A stretch of 64,000 nucleotides of DNA from an uncultured Algibacter sp. (lineage in GTDB: Bacteria > Bacteroidota > Bacteroidia > Flavobacteriales > Flavobacteriaceae): assembly GCF_947495925.1 (NCBI RefSeq), contig NZ_CANMAU010000003.1, positions 434,001 to 498,000 on the forward strand. Reading direction: 5' to 3'. Below the pieces are notes generated by a model. The model was not told the DNA's origin. It saw only the letters and a program-made list of their open reading frames with translations, and did not search any database. The stretch's first letter is position 1. Each line of letters starts with the position of its first letter. Shown here one piece after another: positions 50,391 to 59,734 of the stretch. The translations under genes were made by a program, and so were the position numbers.

Positions 50391-51611
50391 GTGCAGAAGC
50401 ATATAGCTGTTTATATTTCGAATAATGAAAATAAAAAGCTACTCCTACGTAAAATTAATTCTGGGGTATTAATTCCTGAACTGAAAACTTTGAAAGGAGC
50501 TGTTTTTTCCGAAATAACGTTAAATCGTTTTATTGAAGAAGAGGAGCGGCATGGACATTTTGATGTACAAACTAAAACTAATAATAGTTTAAAGAATTCG
50601 TCTGAAGGTGAACGTAAAAGAGCTCTGTTAAACCATATTTTATCAAAGAAACTTCCAGATTATATTATACTTGATAACGTCTTTGATTGTTTAGATGTAT
50701 CTGCCCAATCTAAGATGACTACTAGGTTGGAAAATTTGAGACATAAGACAAAAATCATTCAAATTTCAACAAGAAAAAGAGATATTTTACCCTTTATAAG
50801 AGATGTTTATACGATTAAAGAAGGGGAACTTCAATTATTAGATACTTTAGAAAACACCAAAACTTTTCGCACCCATTTTGTTAAGGATTTACCACAGCCA
50901 TTAGCGGTAAGTTCAACAAGGTATAATTGCTTAATTCATTTGAACAATGTTTCCGTGAGTTATGGTACGAGAGCCATTTTAAATCATATTAATTGGACTA
51001 TCAGACCTGGAGAATTTTGGCAACTTATTGGTCCTAACGGCTCTGGTAAAAGTACTATTTTGTCTTTAATTTCAGGAGATAACCCAAAAGGATATATGGC
51101 AGATATGACTTTGTTTGGGATAAAAAAGGGTAGTGGGGAGTCGGTTTGGGATATCAAAAAAAATATGGGTTTCTATTCTTCGGAGATGTTAAGAGGGTTT
51201 AAGAGAAGGGATTCTATAGAGAGTATGATTGTTTCAGGTTTTTTAGATTCCATAGGTTTGTATACCTTTCCATCTGATAGTCAACTTAAAATTGCGAATG
51301 AATGGTTAGCACTTTTAAACATGACAAGTATCAAGAATAAAAGTTTTTCTTTTTTATCAAGTGGCTATAAAAGACTTGTTTTAATTGCAAGAGCTATGGT
51401 AAAACATCCACCTTTGCTTATTTTGGACGAACCTACAAATGGTCTTGATGATACCGATGCCCAAATGTTTGCTCAATTAGTTAACAAAATAGCAGCAGAA
51501 AGCGAAACTGCAATTATTTATGTATCACATAGAAAAGAAGAGCATATTAATCCCGATAAGATTTATGAACTTATACCAGGAATAAGCGGTTCGACAGGTA
51601 AAATCGTTTAA
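50391..51611 (+). CDS. Tandem ABC ATPase (ModF-like) with a degenerate first domain
   Basis: 406 residues from a GTG start. The C-terminal half is a complete nucleotide-binding domain: Walker A LIGPNGSGKSTIL (about 220-232), signature FLSSGYKRLVLIARAM, Walker B PLLILDEPTNGLDD and H-loop YVSHRKEEH. The N-terminal half (about 1-165) keeps a signature-like SSEGERKRALL and a Walker-B-like YIILDNVFDCLD, but has no Walker A and the catalytic Glu is Asn, so it probably cannot hydrolyse ATP. ModF-type soluble tandem ABC proteins have two complete domains. No membrane partner is adjacent. It converges on guaC with 15 bases between stops. Confidence 0.88.
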   Translation: MQKHIAVYISNNENKKLLLRKINSGVLIPELKTLKGAVFSEITLNRFIEEEERHGHFDVQTKTNNSLKNSSEGERKRALLNHILSKKLPDYIILDNVFDCLDVSAQSKMTTRLENLRHKTKIIQISTRKRDILPFIRDVYTIKEGELQLLDTLENTKTFRTHFVKDLPQPLAVSSTRYNCLIHLNNVSVSYGTRAILNHINWTIRPGEFWQLIGPNGSGKSTILSLISGDNPKGYMADMTLFGIKKGSGESVWDIKKNMGFYSSEMLRGFKRRDSIESMIVSGFLDSIGLYTFPSDSQLKIANEWLALLNMTSIKNKSFSFLSSGYKRLVLIARAMVKHPPLLILDEPTNGLDDTDAQMFAQLVNKIAAESETAIIYVSHRKEEHINPDKIYELIPGISGSTGKIV

Positions 51612-51626
51612 GCATGGTAGGAGGCG

Positions 51627-52667
51627 TTATAAATTATAAACTCTATTTTCTTGCTCATTCACTCTTATAAAAGTTGTTCGTTTGGTTAATTCTTTAAGCC
51701 TAGAGGCACCAACATAAGTACATGTGCTGCGTAATCCGCCTAATATGTCTTGAATAGTATGCTCAACGTTACCTTTATAAGGCACATCTACAGTTTTACC
51801 TTCACTGGCTCGGTAATCAGCAACGCCACCTACATGTTTTTCCATCGCTGTTGAAGAACTCATGCCATAGAATCTTTTAAAGGATTCATTATTCTTTTTT
51901 ATAATTTCTCCACCACTTTCATCGTGACCTGCAAGCATACCACCTAGCATAACAAAATCAGCTCCAGCCCCAAAAGCTTTAGCAATATCCCCTGGTGTAG
52001 TGCATCCCCCATCGCTAATTATTTGACCTCCTAAGCCATGAGCGGCATCAGCACATTCTATTATCGCCGAAAGTTGCGGGTACCCAACACCAGTTTTTAC
52101 CCGTGTTGTACAGACAGAACCAGGACCAATACCAACTTTAACAATATCTGCACCAGAAAGGAGTAATTCTTCAACCATTTCTCCAGTAACAACGTTTCCT
52201 GCCATAATGACTTTTTCAGGATATGCTGTACGCGTTCGCTTTACAAATTCTGTAAAATGCTCAGAGTAACCGTTTGCGACATCTATGCATACAAATTTTA
52301 AATTAGGATTAATACTCAGAACATGTTTTAACTTTTCAGAGTCATTAGCACTTATACCAGTGCTAATAGCAATATTGGATTTCATATTATCGGGTGAATA
52401 GTCTAAAAATTTTTGCCATTCGCTTATCGAGTAATGTTTGTGTATTGCCGTAAAAAGGTTTTTTTCTGATAAAGCTGTGGCCATATCAAAAGTACCTACT
52501 GTATCCATATTTGCGGCCATAATAGGAACACCTGACCAAAGCATTGGGCTATGCAAAAATTTAAATTCACGCTCTAAGCTTACTTCAGATCTGCTTTTAA
52601 GTGTTGATCGTTTAGGACGAATCATAACGTCTTTAAAGCCTAATTTAACATCATACTCTATTCTCAT
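51627..52667 (-). CDS. guaC: GMP reductase
   Basis: 346 residues from ATG 52667 ([20 protein letters not shown]), which matches the family start; a longer frame to 52730 has no support. It reduces GMP to IMP with NADPH. IMPDH/GMPR barrel features: [13 protein letters not shown], the catalytic Cys in [36 protein letters not shown] and GYSEHF. The absence of CBS domains and the GHDESGGE loop distinguish it from IMP dehydrogenase. It stands alone and is divergent from the hybrid kinase. Confidence 0.96.
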   Translation of the reverse strand: MRIEYDVKLGFKDVMIRPKRSTLKSRSEVSLEREFKFLHSPMLWSGVPIMAANMDTVGTFDMATALSEKNLFTAIHKHYSISEWQKFLDYSPDNMKSNIAISTGISANDSEKLKHVLSINPNLKFVCIDVANGYSEHFTEFVKRTRTAYPEKVIMAGNVVTGEMVEELLLSGADIVKVGIGPGSVCTTRVKTGVGYPQLSAIIECADAAHGLGGQIISDGGCTTPGDIAKAFGAGADFVMLGGMLAGHDESGGEIIKKNNESFKRFYGMSSSTAMEKHVGGVADYRASEGKTVDVPYKGNVEHTIQDILGGLRSTCTYVGASRLKELTKRTTFIRVNEQENRVYNL

Positions 52668-52795
52668 AAATAATGGTTTCGGGTTGTTTTTGATTTTAAA
52701 ATTAATAAAATTTAAATCAATTATGGCCAAGGTTTAAGTATTATAGTTTCTTTAAATTAGTATATTTATAAATAAGTTAATTTAGGCGATATAAA

Positions 52796-54214
52796 ATGAA
52801 TTTAGTCCCAAAGTTTATTAGAGCCATAAAAATGAAAAAGAAATTATCTTTTTTTATTTTTATGTGCATAGCAGCTATTCTTATTATAGGTTACTTTTTT
52901 CTGGAGAAGAAAATCTATACCGAAAGTGCTGCTATATTTTTATTTGTTTTAGCCATAATTCAGGTATTTGGTTTACAGTATTTCTTAAAGAATCAACTTA
53001 AAAACGACGTTATAAAGAATAGTTTAAGACTCCGAATTGATGGGCTGAAAGATAGTCTGGAGTCAGCTGAAAAACTTGCTGATCATAAATCTATTTATTT
53101 ATCAAATATGAGTTATGAAATTCGTATTCCTCTAAATACTGTTCTGGGGATGCTAAATATGTTGAATCAGACAGATTTAAATTCTGATCAAAGAGCTCAG
53201 GTTGAAATAGCTGAATATTCATCAAAGCATTTATTACAGCTAGTGAATATGGTAACAAATAATGCTGAGGTAGAACAAGGAGGCGTTAAGCTTAATCTTG
53301 AAACGGTCGATTTAAAAGCAGATTTATCAAAATTGTTTAAGATTTTTGAGTATCAAATGTTAGATAAAGGTCTGGACTTTGAGTATAAATTTTTATCAGA
53401 AGCGAATGATAAATTTTTGGTGCTTGCTGATATATCTCGGATTCAACAAGTTTTAATTAACTTAATTAATAATGCCATTAAGTTCACTAATTCAGGAAAA
53501 ATTTCTGTCATTATTGATCAAACTGTAGGGATTGATGATGCTCAAATTATTACGTTTTATGTTAAAGATACAGGAGTTGGTATGAGGCAAGAAGAAGTAA
53601 AACGTGTACTGGCATCTTCACAATTAAACTATGATACTTCTATGATGAAAGATTATAGAGGAGGGGGGATTGGTCTTTCCATTTCTAATCAGCTGGTTAA
53701 GCTTATGGGGGGTGATTTAAAATTAGAGACTAAAGAAAATGAAGGTTCTGCCTTTTATTTTAGTCTTCAGCTTAAAAAAACACTTAGTCTTAAGGCAGAT
53801 GTCGCAGAAACGAAGCCTGTTTTTAAAAATAGGTTTAGAGTTTTAGTTGCTGAAGATAATGTAACTAATCAAAAAGTAATTAAGTTTTTATTGGAGCGGC
53901 AAGGAGCAGACTGTACTTTTGCAAAAAATGGTGTTGAGGCCTTGGATTTATATAAAATTCTTGATTTTGATATGATTTTCATGGATATTTATATGCCTGA
54001 TATGGATGGGTATCAAGCAACTAAGTATATTAAACAGACTAAAAAATTCGATTCTCGTAAAACACCAATAATTGCGGTTTCCGCAAGTGCTTTTGAAGAG
54101 GATATAGAAAAGGCCAAACGTGCTGGTATAGATGAATTTCTTGCAAAGCCAATTGAAGTAGCAAAATTAAAAGCCTTACTTATTAAGTATTCCAATACAA
54201 AAGTAAAGGCTTAG
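52796..54214 (+). CDS. Hybrid sensor kinase lacking the phospho-accepting histidine, with receiver domain
   Basis: 472 residues (a second ATG at 52832 is equally good). Two N-terminal transmembrane helices (FFIFMCIAAILIIGYFFL and IFLFVLAIIQVFGLQYF) leave almost no periplasmic sensor. A HisKA-type dimerisation helix follows whose H-box reads YLSNMSYEIRIPLNTV: Tyr107 replaces the His of SHEIRTPLN. The HATPase domain is otherwise intact (N-box VLINLINNAIKFTNSG, G1 DTGVGM, G2 GGGIGLSISNQL). The C-terminal receiver keeps the phosphorylatable Asp397 (IFMDIYMPDMDG), the acidic pocket (VAEDN), Ser and Lys (LAKPIEV). It could not autophosphorylate in the normal way; it may act as a phosphatase or take phosphate from another kinase. 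No response-regulator gene with a DNA-binding output is nearby. Confidence 0.88.
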   Translation: MNLVPKFIRAIKMKKKLSFFIFMCIAAILIIGYFFLEKKIYTESAAIFLFVLAIIQVFGLQYFLKNQLKNDVIKNSLRLRIDGLKDSLESAEKLADHKSIYLSNMSYEIRIPLNTVLGMLNMLNQTDLNSDQRAQVEIAEYSSKHLLQLVNMVTNNAEVEQGGVKLNLETVDLKADLSKLFKIFEYQMLDKGLDFEYKFLSEANDKFLVLADISRIQQVLINLINNAIKFTNSGKISVIIDQTVGIDDAQIITFYVKDTGVGMRQEEVKRVLASSQLNYDTSMMKDYRGGGIGLSISNQLVKLMGGDLKLETKENEGSAFYFSLQLKKTLSLKADVAETKPVFKNRFRVLVAEDNVTNQKVIKFLLERQGADCTFAKNGVEALDLYKILDFDMIFMDIYMPDMDGYQATKYIKQTKKFDSRKTPIIAVSASAFEEDIEKAKRAGIDEFLAKPIEVAKLKALLIKYSNTKVKA

Positions 54215-54217
54215 TTT

Positions 54218-54598
54218 TTATTTTACAGCAATAACGCTAATTTCTACATTTACATTTTTTGGTAATCTAGCTACCTGAACAGTCTCACGAGCTGGTGCAC
54301 TAGCATCTTCAAAATAGCTTCCGTAAACTTCATTAATCATACTGAAATCATCCATATTGCTTATAAAAATTGACGATTTTATAACATGATCAAAATTCAT
54401 ATGAGCAGCATCAAGTACAGCCTCCAAATTATTCATAACTTGAGTGGTTTCCTTTTTGATATCATCTACAACAAGTTTACCTGACTCTGGGTTAATTGCA
54501 ATTTGTCCAGATGTGTACAAAGTGTTTCCAGTTAAAATGGCTTGATTATAAGGTCCAATAGGAGAAGGGGCATTTTTAGTCGTTATTATAGTTTTCAT
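54218..54598 (-). CDS. ridA: RidA family enamine/imine deaminase
   Basis: 126 residues, normal size. Small trimeric protein that hydrolyses reactive 2-aminoacrylate and related imines made by PLP enzymes. N-terminal APSPIGPYNQAIL, YTSGQIAINPESG, EAVLDAAHMNFDHVIKSSIF, and the C-terminal signature PARETVQVARLPKNVNVEISVIAV including the ligand-binding Arg and Glu are all present. It converges on the hybrid kinase with 3 bases between stops. It stands alone upstream of lptD by 60 bases on the same strand, read after it. Confidence 0.94.
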   Translation of the reverse strand: MKTIITTKNAPSPIGPYNQAILTGNTLYTSGQIAINPESGKLVVDDIKKETTQVMNNLEAVLDAAHMNFDHVIKSSIFISNMDDFSMINEVYGSYFEDASAPARETVQVARLPKNVNVEISVIAVK

Positions 54599-54658
54599 AT
54601 CTCGTTATATTTGATTTACTGTTTTCGGATGTATTCCAGCATTTTCTTCCAATGTTAT

Positions 54659-57433
54659 TTACAATTGAATGTCTTGCTGTCTACGTTTTTCGTATTTTAA
54701 ATCCTGAAGCATACTTGCCTTAATACCAATAAAGAAGTTCCATGACTTATATGTACCAAAAGGGGTCCAACTAAAATTCATTCTCCAACTTTGTAAATCA
54801 CGAGCAAATCTAAGCTGAGTAGGTGTAAACCCCGCATTTTTAAAATCATAACCTGAAGAACCACCAATAGACCATTTTTCAGTAAGCTGAATATCTCCAG
54901 AAAACATAAGGGAATGTGATGATATTTCATTCTGCCTTCTGGTATTGGAATAATTTACGGCATAAGCTAACCTTAAACTCCATGGTATTTTATGGTTATA
55001 AAAAGCCTCAGGTTTCTTTTCATCATCATCATCTTCTTCAACATTAGTTTTTTGAGCCCTAGAAAAATCTTCAGATACACCAAATAAATCATCATCTCGT
55101 CCACCTCCCGCTTCGTTTTCTTGCATGTTTTGACGCTTACCTTTTTTGTCGCCTCCTTTATTAGAAAAAGCCCAACTTGCTGTTAAGTTACCACTAGTTA
55201 ATCTAAAAAGACTTCCGCCATTATCAATATTGAAAACATCTATCTTTTTGTTGTTATTATCTAAAGCATAAGGATCTAGAGTTGCACCAAAATTAAGGCT
55301 TAATTGATTGTTGAATAGTTGAGTTCCACCAGTCATTCTTAAAGGGCTCCAATTCAAAGAATCTCCTGCAACATTATATGCTGTTGAAAAATTCAAGTTA
55401 TTCAATAGTATAACTTTTTTGGCTTCGGTTGCTGTACTATCCTTATCCCTCACTTTTGCTTCAAAATTATTTGATAACGACATGCCTACAGAACTAGAAA
55501 AAGTCTTGTTTGGTGTACCAAAAATACTTTCTTCAAAACGCGTGTATTCTACTTCCCCAGAAGTATTACCATCGGCATCAATAACTTCATAGGTGTCATA
55601 ATACTTCTGAAAAGAAGGATTGATATTATAACTTATTGAAGGACGCATGACATGGCGTATTGCCTTTATTTTGGTGTCTTTGCCTTCTTTTTCAAAATTA
55701 AACATACCATAAATGGTCGTTCCAACACTTGTACTGAAACCATATGTTCTAAACGAATCGAAACCGTTTACAGTTTCGGTAACCTCTTCTTCTTCGATGG
55801 GGTCATAATATTTGTTTACCGTTTTAAAGGTCCAAACTTCATTGTAGTTTGTACTGGCACTTACACTAAAATGTTTAAAAACTTTAAAGTTGGTAGTTAA
55901 AGGTACGGAATGCTGAAACCCCGCTTTAGCATCATCAAACATCCCCGGTTTAAAGAACAAAGAATCTGTGGTTTGAATTCTATTCTCTCCACGGAGGTTA
56001 TATTGAAAATTCACATTTTGAATAATCCCCTTTTTCGATCCCGATTTAGAAGCAAATGGATACATTCTTCCTATGCTACCTTGAAATGTAGGGAGGGTCA
56101 TGTTAATTTGCTGTGTTTGAGTGTTTTGCGAATGTGAAGCCGTAAGACTAAAGTTTACCTGCGGCTCGCCTTGAAATGTTTTAGAGTAAGAAACAGAAGA
56201 AGCTAATGTATTATTAAGTCGGTTAGGAACATTTACCTGATTATTTGATTGTCGATAGTAGTTGCTACTACCAAGATTTACGGATGCAGAAAACCTTGAG
56301 TTCGGATTGGCTTTAGAATCCTGACTATGGCTCCAACGTACATTATATATGGTGCTTTTGGCGTAATCTGGGAAACCGCGCTCACTTTGTATAAAACTTT
56401 CATATCTCAAACTAAAATTCCCTCTAAACTTATAGCGTTTTGCATAGATGTTTTCCAAACGAAGCGCCCAACTGCCGTTGGTATAATAATCTCCTAAAAC
56501 GGTTAAATCTACATAATCATTTATAGCAAAATAGTAGCCTCCATTTTGTAAAAAATAACCACGATCATTTTGTTCTCCAAAAGTAGGTATGATTATACCT
56601 GATGTTTGTTTTTCAGTTTGTGGGAAAAATCCAAAAGGTAAACCAACAGGAGTAGGGACATCATATATAAAAATATTAGCTAAACCTGTTACAATTTTTT
56701 TCCCTGGTACTACTTTTGCCTTTCTTAGTTTTATATAATAATCTGGATCTTCTAAATCTTCAGCAGTGGTATATTTTGCATTTCTAACAAAATAAACCGA
56801 ATCATTTTCCTTTTTTGTTATTTGAGAAATGACCGTGCCTTCTCCTTGTTCTGTTTTAGAATTATAGATTAATGCCTTTTGACTTTCCGTATTAAAAATA
56901 ATAGAATCGGGCTCAACAACATTGCCGCTTTGTGTAAATACGGGTTTTTGAGTGTATGCGTCAAGCGTATCAACAATACCTTTGGCATATACGGTATTTG
57001 TGCTATAATCAATGGTAATTCTTCCAGCCTCAATTTTCATATCGCCATATTCAATCCGTGCTTGATTATACAAGTATAATTGATGTAATTTATTATTGAA
57101 TAACGTATAATCTTCAGCATGATATACAACAATGTCTTCCAAAAGCTCTTTTTTAGGCTTTATGGAATCCGTAATAACTGAATCTTGTCTCTTTTCTGGG
57201 AGTTCTGGGATCTCTAAACTATCCGAACTTATAAGTATGGTTTCAGTATGAATATCAATAGGCTCTATAACCTCTCGTTCTATTATTTGTCCCCTGTTAG
57301 GGATGTCTTGGGCGTAGCTAAACGTGTTGATAAACACTGTAAAACTTAATGCAAAAAGTATTTTAAAGTTGTTTGTACGCAACGCTTTTAAATGTATTTT
57401 TGTAAAAGTATGGCTCGGTTTTTGAAAAGCCAA
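54659..57433 (-). CDS. lptD: LPS-assembly outer membrane protein LptD
   Basis: 924 residues. The signal-like segment ends NTFSYAQ; the N-terminal OstA/LptA-like beta-jellyroll spans about 100-270 (HLYNQARIEYGDMKIEAGRI-type region, ITIDYSTNTVYAKG) and the rest is a large transmembrane beta-barrel (LPFGFFPQTEKQTSGIIIP, NVRWSHSQDSKANPNS, LNFGATLDPYALD). An acidic Glu/Asp loop in the barrel (about 790-815) is unusual but typical of disordered loops in Bacteroidota LptD. It passes LPS from the periplasmic Lpt bridge to the outer leaflet. The usual partner LptE is not in the window. Divergent from the amidase. Confidence 0.92.
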   Translation of the reverse strand: MAFQKPSHTFTKIHLKALRTNNFKILFALSFTVFINTFSYAQDIPNRGQIIEREVIEPIDIHTETILISSDSLEIPELPEKRQDSVITDSIKPKKELLEDIVVYHAEDYTLFNNKLHQLYLYNQARIEYGDMKIEAGRITIDYSTNTVYAKGIVDTLDAYTQKPVFTQSGNVVEPDSIIFNTESQKALIYNSKTEQGEGTVISQITKKENDSVYFVRNAKYTTAEDLEDPDYYIKLRKAKVVPGKKIVTGLANIFIYDVPTPVGLPFGFFPQTEKQTSGIIIPTFGEQNDRGYFLQNGGYYFAINDYVDLTVLGDYYTNGSWALRLENIYAKRYKFRGNFSLRYESFIQSERGFPDYAKSTIYNVRWSHSQDSKANPNSRFSASVNLGSSNYYRQSNNQVNVPNRLNNTLASSVSYSKTFQGEPQVNFSLTASHSQNTQTQQINMTLPTFQGSIGRMYPFASKSGSKKGIIQNVNFQYNLRGENRIQTTDSLFFKPGMFDDAKAGFQHSVPLTTNFKVFKHFSVSASTNYNEVWTFKTVNKYYDPIEEEEVTETVNGFDSFRTYGFSTSVGTTIYGMFNFEKEGKDTKIKAIRHVMRPSISYNINPSFQKYYDTYEVIDADGNTSGEVEYTRFEESIFGTPNKTFSSSVGMSLSNNFEAKVRDKDSTATEAKKVILLNNLNFSTAYNVAGDSLNWSPLRMTGGTQLFNNQLSLNFGATLDPYALDNNNKKIDVFNIDNGGSLFRLTSGNLTASWAFSNKGGDKKGKRQNMQENEAGGGRDDDLFGVSEDFSRAQKTNVEEDDDDEKKPEAFYNHKIPWSLRLAYAVNYSNTRRQNEISSHSLMFSGDIQLTEKWSIGGSSGYDFKNAGFTPTQLRFARDLQSWRMNFSWTPFGTYKSWNFFIGIKASMLQDLKYEKRRQQDIQL

Positions 57434-57624
57434 AATTACATATATTTTTCTGTGATTGATTTAATTATCAATTAAAAATTTAAATTAAAAATTAAGCTCA
57501 TTTTAATTGAGTAACAAACCGAGTTTTTTAGTCGTTTAAACATATAATAAACAGCTCTTAAATGGAGTGGGATAACAAATGCTAAGGTTTAAAATGAACG
57601 ATTAAAAAAATAATAAATTACTAC

Positions 57625-58734
57625 ATGAAAACGAACAATATATTATATTTAGTATCAATTATAATAGTATTAACATGTTCATCTTTTATTGAGTTAGGAG
57701 AAATGAACACAGGTAAAAAATTTGTTGTTGTATTAGATGCTGGACATGGAGGAAAAGACCCAGGTAATCTGGGTAATGGCTATAAAGAAAAGGATATAGC
57801 TCTTAAAATTGTTTTGGCGGTAGGTAAGGAGTTAGAAAAGAATAAAGATATAAAGGTGATTTATACAAGACAAAAAGATGAATTTATTGATCTTTTTGTT
57901 CGTGGTAAAATAGCTAATAAAGCTAAGGCAGACTTGTTTGTTTCTGTTCATTGCGATTCGCATCATACGCAGGCTTATGGGGCAGGTACATTTGTACTGG
58001 GAACACACAGAAATAAAACGAATTTTGAAGTGGCGAAAAAGGAAAACTCTGTAATATTCCTTGAGGAGGATTACGAGAAAAATTATGCTGGTTTTGATCC
58101 GAATTCACCCGAATCTGTAATGAGTATATTATTAAGTCAAGAGGAGTATTTAGATCAAAGCATCAAGCTAGCAGGGTTAATCCAAAATAATTTTGCAAAT
58201 AAGCTTAAACGTAAAAACCGTAAGGTAAAGCAGGCTGGTTTTATTGTTTTGCATCAAACAGTTATGCCAAGTGTTTTAGTAGAGTTAGGTTTTTTAACCA
58301 ATAAAAGGGAAGGGGCTTATTTAAGCTCTAAAAAGGGGCAGGTAGAAATGTCAACTGCTATAAAAGATGCGATTATAGAATACAAGTTAGGATTAGATAA
58401 AAATATTACCGATTATACTATTTTAAATACAACAGAAGAAACTATAGCCAATGGACAGAAAGAAATAAGAGGCGTAACGTTTAGGGTACAAATTTCAGCA
58501 AGTTCGAAATCTTTAGAGACTAAACCATATAATTTTAAAGGTTTATCTGAAATTTCAAAAATTCAGGAAGGTAGCTTATACAAATATTTTTATGGGAACT
58601 GTTCAAATTATGAAGCGGCAAACCGTTTAGTACAAGAAGCTAAAAGCAAAGGTTATGCATCCAGTTATATAGTGGCTTTTAAAGCAGGAAAGAAAATCCC
58701 TTTGTCTGAAGCTTTAAAATCAACTTCTAATTAG
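57625..58734 (+). CDS. N-acetylmuramoyl-L-alanine amidase with SPOR-like C-terminus
   Basis: 369 residues with an N-terminal hydrophobic segment (LYLVSIIIVLTC) which may be a lipobox (Cys18) or a signal anchor. Amidase_3 zinc fold: DAGHGGKDPG with His41, the Glu55 in GYKEKDIAL, the second His109 in LFVSVHCDSHH, and the catalytic Glu in SVLVELGFLTNKREG. It cleaves peptidoglycan stem peptides from glycan, in the periplasm. About 90 C-terminal residues (FRVQISASSKSLE to YIVAFKAG) are a SPOR-like domain that would bind glycan at division sites. It is 50 bases upstream of mlaD and divergent from lptD. Confidence 0.93.
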   Translation: MKTNNILYLVSIIIVLTCSSFIELGEMNTGKKFVVVLDAGHGGKDPGNLGNGYKEKDIALKIVLAVGKELEKNKDIKVIYTRQKDEFIDLFVRGKIANKAKADLFVSVHCDSHHTQAYGAGTFVLGTHRNKTNFEVAKKENSVIFLEEDYEKNYAGFDPNSPESVMSILLSQEEYLDQSIKLAGLIQNNFANKLKRKNRKVKQAGFIVLHQTVMPSVLVELGFLTNKREGAYLSSKKGQVEMSTAIKDAIIEYKLGLDKNITDYTILNTTEETIANGQKEIRGVTFRVQISASSKSLETKPYNFKGLSEISKIQEGSLYKYFYGNCSNYEAANRLVQEAKSKGYASSYIVAFKAGKKIPLSEALKSTSN

Positions 58735-58784
58735 TCTAGTTCTTTTTAAAATTATATTAAATTTGTTTTTCAAACATAGCTATT

Positions 58785-59732
58785 TTGAAAATAACCAGAG
58801 AAGTTAAAACAGGTATACTCGCAATATTAGGAATCATTCTTTTTATTTTTGGGTTTAATTATTTAAAGGGTGAAAATTTACTAAATTCTTCCCGTGTTTT
58901 TTTTACAGAATATGAGAATGTTGAAGGTTTGGTAGTTTCAACGCCTGTAACAATAAGTGGTTTGCCTGTAGGTAAAGTACTTGATATTTATTTTAAAGAA
59001 GATGGTTCAGGAAAAATAGTGGTTAAGCTCTTAGTTGATAGTGATTTTGAGTTTTCTAAAAACAGTAGTGCCGAACTTTATGAAACTGGTCTTATTGGAG
59101 GGAAAGCTATTGCTATTATGCCAGCTTTTGATAACGCCGCAATTGCTAAATATGGAGATTATCTAAAAGGCGGTAAAAAAGCAGGCTTAACCGATTTGGT
59201 TAATCAAAGGTTAACGCCACTACAGGAAAAAATTGAAACCATGATGGCAAGTGCCGATGAGCTACTCCATAACTTGAATGACGTTTTTGATGAACAAACA
59301 AAAGATAATTTAAAGAAGAGTATTGCAGAACTTAGTTCAACAATGGCTTCGTTTAAAAATACATCGACATCTCTTAATAAGATGATTCAAGATAATCAAG
59401 AGCATATTGATAGTGTTTTAACAAATGCAAGTAGGATTACAAGTAATATGGCCGATATCACTAAAACGATATCCGATTCTAATATAGATGAAACTATTAA
59501 AAGTTTGGAGGAGACTTTAAATAGCTTTAATAAGACACTTACAGCCATGGATAATGGAGAGGGAACTATGGGTAAACTCTTAAAAGATGAAGAGTTATAC
59601 AATAATCTTGCTGGTGCTACTAGTGAGCTTGAAGCTTTATTAAAAGATATAAAGTTGCATCCAAAACGCTATACTAGAGTATTATCTAAAAAAGAAATAC
59701 CTTACGAAGAAGAGGTTGAAGACACTAAATAA
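58785..59732 (+). CDS. MlaD family substrate-binding protein
   Basis: 315 residues from a TTG start. A single N-terminal helix (LAILGIILFIFGFNYL) anchors it to the inner membrane; the MCE domain spans about 36-120 (FFTEYENVEGLVVSTPVTISGLPVGKV, ELYETGLIGGKAIAIMP). A long coiled coil follows (about 130-285, SADELLHNLNDVFDEQTKDNL). Such proteins move phospholipid between membranes through a channel formed by six MCE domains. The permease and ATPase (MlaE, MlaF) are not in the window; it is 2 bases upstream of the Fe-S gene. Confidence 0.9.
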   Translation: MKITREVKTGILAILGIILFIFGFNYLKGENLLNSSRVFFTEYENVEGLVVSTPVTISGLPVGKVLDIYFKEDGSGKIVVKLLVDSDFEFSKNSSAELYETGLIGGKAIAIMPAFDNAAIAKYGDYLKGGKKAGLTDLVNQRLTPLQEKIETMMASADELLHNLNDVFDEQTKDNLKKSIAELSSTMASFKNTSTSLNKMIQDNQEHIDSVLTNASRITSNMADITKTISDSNIDETIKSLEETLNSFNKTLTAMDNGEGTMGKLLKDEELYNNLAGATSELEALLKDIKLHPKRYTRVLSKKEIPYEEEVEDTK

Positions 59733-59734
59733 TC

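Noticed and set aside
52668-52730. A 21-codon N-terminal extension of guaC
   Set aside because: The family begins at MRIE; the extension is hydrophobic/AT-rich and unlike known GMP reductases.
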